Source: Flavobacterium sp. UBA7665
GTDB taxonomy: Bacteria; Bacteroidota; Bacteroidia; Flavobacteriales; Flavobacteriaceae
Reading direction: 5' to 3'
DNA: 57,397 nt
Assembly (NCBI GenBank): GCA_002483285.1
Contig: DLHP01000012.1
Coordinates: forward strand, 175-57,571
Of the stretch, positions 1 through 9,080 are shown one piece after another. The position numbers were made by a program, and so were the translations under genes. Below the pieces are notes generated by a model. The model had not been told where the DNA came from, searched no databases, and saw nothing but the letters and a program-made list of their open reading frames with translations. Within the stretch, counting starts at the first letter, position 1. Each line of letters starts with the position of its first letter.

Positions 1-23
1 TAAAAATTTGTTTACACTTGGGG

Positions 24-164
24 TAGGAATATAAAAAAGGGCGGTTTACAAACGGCAGTAAGGTTATTGGTAAAGCGTTAAATCTGTTTGCCGAACTGTA
101 TCGGGAAAGAACAGAAAATCTAAAGCATTTGATAAAGATAGATTGGTTTGAGGGCGTAAAGTAA
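24..164 (+). pseudogene. 3' fragment of an unrecognised gene
   Basis: After a TAG at 24-26 this frame stays open to a TAA at 162-164 and gives a basic, coding-looking tail (...KVIGKALNLFAELYRERT... ending DWFEGVK). A second short open stretch in frame 1 (codons from 4 to 75, reading KFVYTWGRNIKK...) precedes and overlaps it, so one gene with a frameshift near 45-60 is possible. The window edge prevents a decision. I do not recognise the family. It lies just upstream of the 240-809 gene and may be a gene remnant at the edge of the defence island. Confidence 0.25.
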
Positions 165-239
165 AGCTAGACAGCTTGTCCGCAATAGCTTAATGACAAA
201 AGGAGTGATTATTGTCGAGCCAAACAACGTAAATCCTAT

Positions 240-809
240 TTGAAATTAGGTCCTGAACCCTTCCTTGTTCATTTGCTAAGATCGAAACACCTACATGTTT
301 ATTGCGAAGGGCTCGAGAGTATTTTGATGTTTCCGGCCAATGAAAATGAGCCAACACAATTGGTAATTTCCGCGAGTGGCAACCCCGAGTATTTTGAACA
401 GGTCACCACCTTGGTAGGGAACGCGCCGAAGTTGAGGAAATCGAAATTTGTAGCTTTTATTCAGCCTTCGCAGTATATTGAGGAAATGGAGGGTGGATTG
501 GATAAGCCTTATGTGTTTAAGGATATTGAATTGAAAGCGAGTGAACTTAAATTTATGCCTTTTCAATATGAGGATGTGAAGAAAATTGATATGATTGTTT
601 ATTTGAAGAATTTTACGGTTTATTGTACTAACAAAAATCTCCTAAGTGTGGTTTTCATTATTATGCAAGACGTTATCGGAGAAAAATCTTTATTTGAGAA
701 TGTCAACTTTGTAGAATTAGCTCAGATGCCATTAAATGAAAACGATGAGATCATATACTTGCATGATCTTCAGGATTATCTTGAGCACCTTAATACAAAT
801 TGGGAATAA
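240..809 (+). CDS. Conserved hypothetical protein, ~189 aa, possibly N-terminally damaged
   Basis: A soluble protein with no signal peptide or membrane segment. The C-terminal half (from about residue 85) has the pattern of a widespread small bacterial family I know only as hypothetical: an 'xFIQP' strand, a LKFMPF segment, then a long strand-helix-strand block ending in MQDVIGE and an acidic tail (YLHDLQDYLEHL). The frame starts at TTG (240) but is open from 189. An ATG at 193 in another frame gives 15 codons (MTKGVIIVEPNNV...) and runs into TGA next to this TTG. A frameshift near 235 could therefore have split the original N-terminus. Association with the defence genes downstream is only positional. 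Function unknown. Confidence 0.5.
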   Translation: MKLGPEPFLVHLLRSKHLHVYCEGLESILMFPANENEPTQLVISASGNPEYFEQVTTLVGNAPKLRKSKFVAFIQPSQYIEEMEGGLDKPYVFKDIELKASELKFMPFQYEDVKKIDMIVYLKNFTVYCTNKNLLSVVFIIMQDVIGEKSLFENVNFVELAQMPLNENDEIIYLHDLQDYLEHLNTNWE

Positions 810-810
810 A

Positions 811-870
811 TTATGACAAAGTTGCTAGTTAACTCAATTTTATGACAAAATTCATAGAAAATTATGACAC
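811..870 (+). repeat. Three spaced TTATGACA direct repeats
   Basis: TTATGACA occurs at 811, 840 and 862, between the 240-809 gene and the Thoeris operon, and the related AATGACA lies at 192. The spacings are 29 and 22 bp. Multiple short direct repeats like this occur at transposase-binding ends of some insertion sequences such as the IS21 family, and also as operator arrays. No transposase gene is present here, so either reading is inference. Confidence 0.3.
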
Positions 871-957
871 AATGACGCAATAGTCTTCTATAAACCTGTA
901 AAAAACTTACTATTCTCAAAAGGCATAACGTTTGTTAAGAAACAGTTAAAAACAAAC

Positions 958-1578
958 ATGGCCTTATTTACTGAAGATCAACTTACCCGACGACTAAGTA
1001 GACAATTTGTCTCGGGTGTGTCAGGAACTTGGAACGACAATCTATCTACAAAAGCGAGCACAATTCTATCAAAAAGCATTTCAGAACAAAAGCTATTCTC
1101 TGCTACACCAGGAAAAACTTTCGATATATTTTTATCCCATAGCTCAGACGACGCAAAACTAGTCGCAGGATTAAAACTTGAGTTGGAAGATTTGGGATTT
1201 AGCGTATATGTTGACTGGATCGAAGATGCTCACTTGGACCGAAAAAATGTAACCAAAAAAACTGCGCTGCTTTTACAGCAACGAATGAAACAGTGTAGGA
1301 CGCTAATATATGCGTTTTCCGAGAACGCCTCGAATTCGAAATGGATGCCTTGGGAATTAGGCTATTTCGATGGCATTAAGGGAAAGGTCGCAGTGCTACC
1401 AATTTCCAAAACAAGTAAAAGCAGCTTTGTCGGCTCAGAATATTTGGGAATCTACTATTATGTTCAAATCGATACGATTTCCGGAACAAATACAACTACC
1501 TTATGGATACACGAAACATCCAACAAATATATAATGTTTAACGCCTGGACAACCGGTTCAGAACCAATCCAAAGATAA
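958..1578 (+). CDS. TIR-domain protein, first gene of a Thoeris operon
   Basis: A 206-aa cytoplasmic TIR protein. After a ~53-residue leader, the TIR fold starts at FDIFLSHSSDD (residues 55-65) and continues with GLKLELEDLGFSVYVD. The putative catalytic glutamate of TIR NADases is E133 in PWELG. It ends a few bases before the SIR2-SLOG gene (1585), and two ThsB-like TIR genes follow. In Thoeris, TIR proteins sense phage and make a cyclic-ADP-ribose-type signal that activates ThsA. This copy is of the general TIR_2 type and is sequence-distinct from the two ThsB-like proteins downstream. It may be a third sensor or signal producer for the same ThsA, or a separate effector. The TIR call is firm; its role in Thoeris is inferred from the operon. 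Confidence 0.85.
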   Translation: MALFTEDQLTRRLSRQFVSGVSGTWNDNLSTKASTILSKSISEQKLFSATPGKTFDIFLSHSSDDAKLVAGLKLELEDLGFSVYVDWIEDAHLDRKNVTKKTALLLQQRMKQCRTLIYAFSENASNSKWMPWELGYFDGIKGKVAVLPISKTSKSSFVGSEYLGIYYYVQIDTISGTNTTTLWIHETSNKYIMFNAWTTGSEPIQR

Positions 1579-1584
1579 AACTAT

Positions 1585-3018
1585 ATGAATCCAGAAATTG
1601 AAGCTTTTATTAAAGAATTTGTAAACGACTTAGCTGAAAATAACGCAGCTATTTTCGCAGGTGCTGGAATGTCAAAGGCAGTAGGCTATGTTAGTTGGCC
1701 TGATCTTTTAAGAGATATCGCCGATGAACTTGGTTTGAGTGTTGACAAAGAGCATGATTTAATTTCATTGGCTCAATACCACGTCAATGAAAGAGGTGGC
1801 AAAGCGGGAATTATTAAAAAAATATTACAAGAATTTTCCGAACAAGCCGAACCGTCGGAAAATCACGAAATTCTTTGTCGCCTGCCAATTAGTACATTTT
1901 GGACTACCAATTACGACAAATTAATTGAACAGGCTTTATCCAATAACCTTAAAATTGTAGATATAAAACACACTTTGACGCAACTCACTTGGACCAAACC
2001 AAAACGAGATGCTGTTGTCTACAAAATGCATGGCGACGTGGAACATCCAGAAAATGCCATATTGACGAAACAGCAGTATGAGCATTATTATAAAACACAT
2101 GAGCACTATATAACCCAACTAAGCAGTGACTTGATTGCAAAGACTTTTCTATTTATTGGATTTAGCTTTACTGATCCAAATCTTGACTATGTTTTAAGTA
2201 GGCTGAATACCCAGTTCGGAGATTCCAGCAGGCAACACTATTGTTTCATCAAAAAACAAAATCGCGCAGATTTTGCCGATGAAGAAATGTATAAATATAA
2301 CTTGAGAAAACAGGAGCTGATGATTGGCGATCTAAAGAGGTATAAAATTAAGGCTTTACTCGTGAAGGACTATCCAGAAATAACAGTAATTCTAAAAGAA
2401 ATAGAAAAAAGATTTATCAAGCGAACAATATTCATTTCTGGTAGTGCAGAAGTCTATGGCTCGATGGATAGAAATCAAGCTCAAGCATTTATCCACTCAC
2501 TAAGTAAGAAAATAATTTCGGAGGACTTTAGAATTGTGAACGGTTTTGGTTGGGGCGTCGGCAGCGCCGTAATAAATGGCGCTTTGGAAGCAATTTATGA
2601 AAAACCAGACAGACGTTCCGAAGACCAGTTAGTAATGAAACCATTTCCTCAATTTGGTACGGGTGAAAAAGACCTTCCTGCAATGTGGGAGGAATATAGA
2701 CAAAGAATGATTTCACTAGCAGGAATTGCAATTTTTATATATGGCAACAAAGAAGACGGCAAAGGCAATATTATTTCAGCGAATGGCGTAATGCGGGAAT
2801 TTCAGATAGCAGTGGCAAAAGGACTTATCCCAATTCCAATAGCTTCTACAGGGTTTGTGGCAGAAGAAATTTTTGAGTTAATAATGAAAGAACCCGAAAA
2901 ATATTACAATGATATCGAATGGATTATTCCCATACTGGAAGAATTGAAATCAACCTCGCTAAGTACTGATGATCAAATTAAAAAAGTAGCATCGATTATA
3001 ATTAAATTAAACAAATAA
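1585..3018 (+). CDS. thsA: ThsA, Thoeris NADase effector (SIR2-SLOG)
   Basis: A 477-aa protein with the two-domain layout of Thoeris ThsA. The N-terminal SIR2-like NADase (about 10-270) has GAGMS (26-30), TTNYD with N109, and KMHGD with H149. These match the essential Asn and His known in Bacillus cereus ThsA (N112, H152). The C-terminal SLOG domain (about 280-477) starts with FISGSAEVYG and contains GFGWGVGSAV, the pocket that binds the TIR-made signal. In the family, ligand binding at SLOG turns on NAD depletion and abortive infection. The length fits known ThsA. It overlaps the next gene by one base (TAATG), so it is translationally coupled to the ThsB-like genes. No missing key residue is seen. 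Confidence 0.93.
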   Translation: MNPEIEAFIKEFVNDLAENNAAIFAGAGMSKAVGYVSWPDLLRDIADELGLSVDKEHDLISLAQYHVNERGGKAGIIKKILQEFSEQAEPSENHEILCRLPISTFWTTNYDKLIEQALSNNLKIVDIKHTLTQLTWTKPKRDAVVYKMHGDVEHPENAILTKQQYEHYYKTHEHYITQLSSDLIAKTFLFIGFSFTDPNLDYVLSRLNTQFGDSSRQHYCFIKKQNRADFADEEMYKYNLRKQELMIGDLKRYKIKALLVKDYPEITVILKEIEKRFIKRTIFISGSAEVYGSMDRNQAQAFIHSLSKKIISEDFRIVNGFGWGVGSAVINGALEAIYEKPDRRSEDQLVMKPFPQFGTGEKDLPAMWEEYRQRMISLAGIAIFIYGNKEDGKGNIISANGVMREFQIAVAKGLIPIPIASTGFVAEEIFELIMKEPEKYYNDIEWIIPILEELKSTSLSTDDQIKKVASIIIKLNK

Positions 3019-3674
3019 TGGGGAAAAAGATTTTTGTTTCATACAAATACAGTGATGGCAATGTGCAAAATTTGCCTGGAAATTATTTTACTACCGTCCG
3101 ACACTATGTCGATGAACTTCAGTTACATCTAAAAGCTGAAGACCACATAAATAAAGGCGAAAATGACGGCGAAAGTTTAGCAACTTTAGCGGACACCTCG
3201 ATCTCATCAAAACTCGGCGATAAAATTTACGATAGCACCGTTACAATCGTGTTAATCTCAAAAGGAATGAAGGATACCACGCCAGAGCGAGACCAATGGA
3301 TTCCTTGGGAAATATCCTACTCGCTACGGGAACAATCACGTGCAGGTAGAATCAGTAAGACGAATGCAATTCTGGCAGTCATACTTCCCGATAGCAACGG
3401 AAGCTATGATTATTTTTACACACACGATTCTATTTGCAACTGCTATAATTATAATACAGCTAATTTGTTTTCTATCATTAAAGGAAATATGTTTAATAAA
3501 AAGGAGAACACTACGTATGATTGTTACGGCAAAACTGTTTACACCGGTAATTTCTCATTTATACATTCTGTAAAATGGACAGATTTTTTAGGGAATGTTG
3601 ACAGACATTTAGACACTGCACTTGAAATATGTAGTAATAAAGCTCAATACAATCTAAAAAAGACTATTGATTAA
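3018..3674 (+). CDS. thsB: ThsB-like TIR protein (DUF1863 type)
   Basis: A 218-aa cytoplasmic protein of the DUF1863 / 'Thoeris ThsB TIR-like' class. It has an N-terminal KKIFVSYKYSD strand, TTVRHYVDEL, EDHINKGENDGES, KLGDKIYDSTVTIVLIS, and then DQWIPWEIS with putative catalytic E98. It begins on the last base of thsA, and its stop (TAA, 3672-3674) directly abuts the ATG of the next TIR gene. Known ThsB proteins respond to phage and produce a cyclic ADP-ribose isomer that activates ThsA. Two different ThsB-type genes behind one thsA fits the known pattern in which ThsB paralogues broaden phage recognition. The family call is strong; phage specificity cannot be read from sequence. Confidence 0.88.
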   Translation: MGKKIFVSYKYSDGNVQNLPGNYFTTVRHYVDELQLHLKAEDHINKGENDGESLATLADTSISSKLGDKIYDSTVTIVLISKGMKDTTPERDQWIPWEISYSLREQSRAGRISKTNAILAVILPDSNGSYDYFYTHDSICNCYNYNTANLFSIIKGNMFNKKENTTYDCYGKTVYTGNFSFIHSVKWTDFLGNVDRHLDTALEICSNKAQYNLKKTID

Positions 3675-4268
3675 ATGGCAAGAAAAGTATATTTCTCATT
3701 TCACTATCAAGACGTTGCTGATTTTAGAGCAAATGTTGTTAGGAACAGTGGCACTTTTGGCAGGAGAAGTATACATTTTCATGACGCGTCAATTTGGGAA
3801 GAGGCCCCCGAAAAAAAAGTAGCCACTATTAAAAAACTTATAGATGATTCATTGATTGGTTTGAGTGTAACTTGTGTACTTATTGGATCCGAAACCTACA
3901 CGCGCCGTTGGGTGCGATATGAAATTATTAAAAGTTTTGTGGAAAAAAAGGGATTATTGGGCGTTGGGATCAATTGGATAAAGGGAAAGAATAAAAAAAC
4001 CAAATTCTGGCCAGGAAAAAATCCTTTCGAATACTTAAAGTTACAAATAAGCACAGATGGAGACACAATACGTTTTTACGAATATAAAGACGGTTGGGTG
4101 AAATATAAAGATTTGCCACAGACTGAAAATTTACATTTCTCAAAAAAAATGGCTGGTCAGCAATACGAGTTCTCTGAACTATTTAAAAAATACAGTTACG
4201 TCTGGCATGACGGAAGAAATGATTTTCAAACATGGATCGAGAATGCAGCGAAAAATGTTGGCCGATAA
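3675..4268 (+). CDS. thsB: ThsB, Thoeris TIR sensor/cyclase
   Basis: A 197-aa protein close in length and motif order to the characterised B. cereus ThsB. It starts KVYFSFHYQDVADFRANVVRN and continues with FHDASIWEEA, IDDSLIGLSVTCVLIGSETYTRRWVRYEI (E83 is the counterpart of the catalytic glutamate) and GKNPFEYL. It is the last gene of the operon 958-4268. In the family it makes the cyclic ADP-ribose isomer that binds the SLOG domain of ThsA. The operon ends in an AT-rich stretch with a small palindrome, GCTAACGAATTAGC (4324-4337), just before the next defence gene. Confidence 0.92.
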   Translation: MARKVYFSFHYQDVADFRANVVRNSGTFGRRSIHFHDASIWEEAPEKKVATIKKLIDDSLIGLSVTCVLIGSETYTRRWVRYEIIKSFVEKKGLLGVGINWIKGKNKKTKFWPGKNPFEYLKLQISTDGDTIRFYEYKDGWVKYKDLPQTENLHFSKKMAGQQYEFSELFKKYSYVWHDGRNDFQTWIENAAKNVGR

Positions 4269-4349
4269 GGTCGTAGTTTATGTAAGAAATAATTTTAATT
4301 TCCCCACGATTCTGTAACCTAAAGCTAACGAATTAGCACACCACAAGAA

Positions 4350-7300
4350 ATGAGCTCGAACTTTGATAACGATATTTCAAAAATTACCGTAAGACTAAGA
4401 GATAATGCTGACAATATTGGAAGTGGTGTATTGGTATACCAAGAAGATTTTAAAGATAGAGTTTATATCATTACGGCTTCTCATTGTCTCTTCCATGATG
4501 CTGACAAATTCAAAAATCAACGCGAACAAATAACCGTTGATTTTTTAAATCCTCAAAACTCACAATATCAATCTCTAACAGTTTTAGTAAATCAAAACTT
4601 GTTAAATGCCGAAATAAAAAAGGACGTAGCAATTTTAGTTTTTGAAAAAAAGACGGTCGAAGCCATTACCGGAAATCTAGATAACACCCTGTCAGTAAAA
4701 GAGAGAAGTTCTAATATTAACTTTATTACAAAAGGTTTTCCAAAAGCCACTATGGGCAACGAATTAGCCGTTTTAAATCCTACATGGTTACAAAATATTG
4801 ACAGTCGATTTCAACTTCAACTTAACGAAGATTACACCACGTTCTATATGAAAGGTTTTTCTGGAAGCGGTATCTTTTTGAAAGAGGGAAATAGAATCTA
4901 TTTATATGGAATATTTACGCGATTCAGAGCAGAAGAAAAAGGAAAGGTAATCTACTGTCAATTTATTGAAACTATTAATGAGTTACTGGAACTAAATTAT
5001 TTGCCCAAAATTTCATTCAGCTACTTCGGTAACTATGGTTTGACAGAGGATTTTTTTAAACAACATATTGACAAGGCGATTGTAGCACTTGGCCCTCGCT
5101 TTAGTGAAAAATTAAATTTCAAATTACCCATTTCTAGACCGTTTAACGATATTGCAAGAGACTCGCAATTCTTCAATAGGTTAATCAAAACAATTGACAA
5201 TTGGATAATAAATGATGGGCACCGAAAGCTTGTCAATAATCCTCATTTAGAAACTGTTGAATTTGAATACAACAGTTTAAGAATAAAGATAACAGAATGG
5301 CTCAAAAACTTAGACAGGTCAATGACCACGGAAATTGATTTAGATTGGTTTTTAAAAGACCTTGACACGTTAGCGAAGAACTTGGATGCGAGAACTCACG
5401 AAATGTACGACCTTCAACGAATTGAGGAAAAAGCAAACAAAGACAAGAAAAAGGGCCATGGTTATCGATCTCCATATGAGCAAGAAATTAGCCGTCTAAG
5501 GGAAATACGTAACAACAACCAAGATTTTCTTAATGACTTTAATGAAAAACTAATTCTTCGACTCGCTAATTATCCCTGTCTTTTTGTAAAAGGTGCTGCC
5601 GGAAACGGCAAGTCGCACTTGCTAGGAGACATTGCAACAAAAAGAATCAGCAAAAATCTTCCGACTCTGCTCTTACTAGGTCAAAATTTTATTTCAACGA
5701 AAAATATTTGGGAAAACATAAAATCTGAATTAAATATCAACTGTTCCGATAAACAACTTTTGTCAGAACTAAATAATATTGGGCTGCAAGTCGGCTCTCG
5801 AATTTTAATTTTGATTGATGCAATTAATGAGGGTGCCGGTGCTGACTTATGGAACAGTAGGATTGCGGCATTTATTAAAGAATTTGAAGATTATCCTCAT
5901 TTGGGACTGGTGTTTACAATCAGAACTACTTATATCGATTTTGTACTGCCAAAAGGTCTATTTAATGACTCAAAAATAAGCATTATTGATCACGAAGGTT
6001 TCAAAGGTAACGAGTATGGCGCTTTAAAGCTTTTTTGTGAACACCATAACCTTAAGCAACCTCATTTTCCTATACTCGCTCCTGAATTTACTAAGCCCTT
6101 ATTCTTAAAGCTAATATGTGAAGCCGTTAAGGAAACACCAGAAAAAGTATTTCCACAAGGATTTCAAGGCATGAGCGATATTTTCAAGATTTATATAGAT
6201 TCACTAAATCACAAATTAGAACTAAAGCGGCAAGAGTATAAAAACCGTAGGATGGCTGAAAAAGCTATCCAATTTTTAGCTCAAGAATGTTTTAAAAATA
6301 ATGTCAGGTCGCTAGATTTAGAAAAGTCAATTAACCTTTTTGATAGGAAATTCCCATCTTTTATACATCTTATAAATGACTTAATTGAAGAAAATGTGTT
6401 CATTAGGAGGATCGACTATGACTACCGAACTCAAAAAAATGAAGAAGTCATATATTTTTCCTATGAACGGTTAGGTGATTTTTTCATGTCAGAAGAAATT
6501 CTTGGCAAGTATAAAACTGCCAATGAGGTAAAAACTGCTTTCAAGCAAGGTAATAAGTTAGGTAAACTAGTTCTAGATAAATATTGGATATATGAAGGTC
6601 TGCTAGAAGCTTTCGCAGTTTTACTTCCTGAACGATTTAACTTAGAAATTTTTGAAGTCCTAGAATGGGTTTTTATAGAAGAAAGCTTAAAAGAACATTT
6701 TCACAGGCCACATACTGGACGACTTAACAGGTATTTATTTGACAGTTTAAACTGGCGTAAAATCGACAGTATTGATGACAAGAAAATAACCAATTGGTTT
6801 CAAGGCCAGTATTTTAGAATCGATATTGACGAATTATTTTTAAAATTAGTAGAACTATCTCCCGTGATCGGCCATCCTTTTAACAGTGATCGGCTATTTA
6901 GAATTCTAAAACGATATAAGATGCCAAAAAGAGACGGTTTTTGGCAAAAGCATCTACTATGGTTTAATCGATACGACGACAACAATATCGCATTTCCTAT
7001 CAGAAGACTCCTTGAATGGGCGTGGACTCCCGGGATATCTCGGGAACTTGATATCGAAACTACCCGTTTAACAGGACAAACATTGACCTGGGTCTTAGCA
7101 AGTACAGACAACAGGCTGCGCGATCAAACAACAAAGGCGCTGGTTAATTTATTGGAGCAGCAACCCGAAGCACTTATATCGATATTAAAAGCGTTTAAAA
7201 ATATTGATGACTTATACATTCTGGAAAGATTGTATGCAATAACATATGGCTGCATTCTGCGAATGGAAAGTAATGAGGGAATAGTTCAGATTGCAAAATT

Positions 7301-9080
7301 AGTATATAACGCAATCTTCAAAAATGGCACACCAATAAAACATATTATTTTGAGAGATTATGCAAGGAATACGGTAGAGTATGCCATGTATAAAAACCCT
7401 AACTTAAAATTCAATTTAGAATTACTTAGACCGCCCTATAATAGTAATATGCCCGACAGTTTTCCTACTGAAGAAGAAGTTTTAAAATTTAATTACCCGT
7501 ATGACGACCCTGAATCAAAAAAAGACTATAAATTATTAAACAATAGAATTTACCATTCTGTGACAGGATTTGGTGACTTTGCAAAACATGTTGATGGAAG
7601 ATTAGATGACTTTGCTCCAACAAGTTTTACTTTCGAAGAAGAATATAAATTATTTTACAATACCCTTCAACGTAAACAGAAGAGCGCAATTAATACTATT
7701 ATCGAATGTCTAAAATTAAAAGCGAAGCTAGAAAAAAACAGATATTCATATTTGAATAGCCAAAAAGAGGAGGCTAAAAAGAAATTGTTGGTTAACGTTC
7801 AAGATTTGACTGACAGGGCAGTAAATGATACTAAAAATTTATTCACGACACTCGAAGCGACTTTTTTTGTAAATAAGGTTTTCCCTCATTTAAAAGCAAA
7901 ATTTGAAAACAATAACTGGCGAATGGATAAAGTTGCAATTAATCCAATCAAATATTGGATTATTGACAGAGCTTTTCGTCTTGGCTACAACGGTAAACTT
8001 CACGGACATTACGATGAAATGGTAGGCAATCGTAACTATAGTCGCGAATATAAGGTTGACAGAATCGGAAAAAAATATCAATTGATAGCTTTTATGGAGA
8101 TAATGTCAATGGTTGCCGATAACTATAAAATAAATAAGTTCAGCTGGTCAAGCGAAAAAAAATATGAGTATTATAAAGGCCCGTGGCAATTATACATGAG
8201 AGACATTGACCCTGCATTTGTCTATAGAAAGCTTGACGACGAAGATGACGAAGATGACGAAAATGATTCTCTAGAATATTTGACTGAAAAAAGTTGGATT
8301 GACGACGAAAACTACAGTAATTGGAACCAACCAGATTCTGAATGGGTTGAAAACATGGACGATCTACCTCGAATGAAGGAAGTCCTAAACAAGAAAGATA
8401 ACAATGACGACGAGTGGCTTTCACTCATAAAAATAGCTAAATGGCGTGAGCCAAAACCGATAGGGGAAGGTAAATATGAAGGACGACGAAAAGATATATT
8501 CTATAAAATTCAGGCATATTTTGTCCGATCTAGAGATAAAGACGAAATAATACAATACCTGGAAACTAAAAATTTTTGGGGAGATTGGATGCCGACAACA
8601 TCTGCTCCAATTAACTTAATAAATCGGGAGAAATTTTGGTCCCCTGCATATTTGGATATTGACAAGGAAAAAAAATGGGAAACAATACGAGAGACCAACT
8701 ATAAGGTGATTATCGCTACGACAGATGCGGTAGGCGAAATAAGCGACGATAAATCAGGAGCCCATTCATATTATGACATGCCATGTAAGACACTATTTGA
8801 TGCGATGAATTTAAACTATGCGCCAATAGACGGCGAGTTTAAAAACAATCAGGATACCGTCGTGCTAAAAAATATCGATTACAGAGGCTTATTAATACGG
8901 AAGTCCGAGTTATTTGACTTTTTGAAGCAGAACAAATTGGAAATATTTTGGACAATTATCGGTGAGAAAATGTCTTTTTCACACCGCCGGGATAATCACT
9001 ATTTCAAAGAATTAAGCGGTGTTTTTCACATAGTAAATGGTGAAATCGAAGGCAATCTGATTTCTTTTAATCGTGAGTAA
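4350..9080 (+). CDS. Trypsin-like protease fused to a STAND ATPase (AVAST type I-like)
   Basis: A 1576-aa protein. Residues 1-220 form a trypsin-like serine protease with an intact triad: H45 in TASHC, D92 in KKDVAILV and S171 in GFSGSG. A P-loop ATPase follows, with Walker A GAAGNGKS (about 414-422) and Walker B ILILIDAINEG (about 484-494), then a helical NACHT/STAND-like region. The long C-terminal part (about 650-1576), with an acidic run near 1295 (DDEDDEDDEND), probably holds the sensor repeats. No signal peptide is seen, so it is cytosolic. In AVAST-type systems such NLR-like ATPases recognise phage proteins and release an effector, here probably proteolysis. Its stop overlaps the start of a metallo-beta-lactamase-fold gene. 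Protease and ATPase calls are strong; the exact AVAST subtype is uncertain. Confidence 0.82.
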   Translation: MSSNFDNDISKITVRLRDNADNIGSGVLVYQEDFKDRVYIITASHCLFHDADKFKNQREQITVDFLNPQNSQYQSLTVLVNQNLLNAEIKKDVAILVFEKKTVEAITGNLDNTLSVKERSSNINFITKGFPKATMGNELAVLNPTWLQNIDSRFQLQLNEDYTTFYMKGFSGSGIFLKEGNRIYLYGIFTRFRAEEKGKVIYCQFIETINELLELNYLPKISFSYFGNYGLTEDFFKQHIDKAIVALGPRFSEKLNFKLPISRPFNDIARDSQFFNRLIKTIDNWIINDGHRKLVNNPHLETVEFEYNSLRIKITEWLKNLDRSMTTEIDLDWFLKDLDTLAKNLDARTHEMYDLQRIEEKANKDKKKGHGYRSPYEQEISRLREIRNNNQDFLNDFNEKLILRLANYPCLFVKGAAGNGKSHLLGDIATKRISKNLPTLLLLGQNFISTKNIWENIKSELNINCSDKQLLSELNNIGLQVGSRILILIDAINEGAGADLWNSRIAAFIKEFEDYPHLGLVFTIRTTYIDFVLPKGLFNDSKISIIDHEGFKGNEYGALKLFCEHHNLKQPHFPILAPEFTKPLFLKLICEAVKETPEKVFPQGFQGMSDIFKIYIDSLNHKLELKRQEYKNRRMAEKAIQFLAQECFKNNVRSLDLEKSINLFDRKFPSFIHLINDLIEENVFIRRIDYDYRTQKNEEVIYFSYERLGDFFMSEEILGKYKTANEVKTAFKQGNKLGKLVLDKYWIYEGLLEAFAVLLPERFNLEIFEVLEWVFIEESLKEHFHRPHTGRLNRYLFDSLNWRKIDSIDDKKITNWFQGQYFRIDIDELFLKLVELSPVIGHPFNSDRLFRILKRYKMPKRDGFWQKHLLWFNRYDDNNIAFPIRRLLEWAWTPGISRELDIETTRLTGQTLTWVLASTDNRLRDQTTKALVNLLEQQPEALISILKAFKNIDDLYILERLYAITYGCILRMESNEGIVQIAKLVYNAIFKNGTPIKHIILRDYARNTVEYAMYKNPNLKFNLELLRPPYNSNMPDSFPTEEEVLKFNYPYDDPESKKDYKLLNNRIYHSVTGFGDFAKHVDGRLDDFAPTSFTFEEEYKLFYNTLQRKQKSAINTIIECLKLKAKLEKNRYSYLNSQKEEAKKKLLVNVQDLTDRAVNDTKNLFTTLEATFFVNKVFPHLKAKFENNNWRMDKVAINPIKYWIIDRAFRLGYNGKLHGHYDEMVGNRNYSREYKVDRIGKKYQLIAFMEIMSMVADNYKINKFSWSSEKKYEYYKGPWQLYMRDIDPAFVYRKLDDEDDEDDENDSLEYLTEKSWIDDENYSNWNQPDSEWVENMDDLPRMKEVLNKKDNNDDEWLSLIKIAKWREPKPIGEGKYEGRRKDIFYKIQAYFVRSRDKDEIIQYLETKNFWGDWMPTTSAPINLINREKFWSPAYLDIDKEKKWETIRETNYKVIIATTDAVGEISDDKSGAHSYYDMPCKTLFDAMNLNYAPIDGEFKNNQDTVVLKNIDYRGLLIRKSELFDFLKQNKLEIFWTIIGEKMSFSHRRDNHYFKELSGVFHIVNGEIEGNLISFNRE

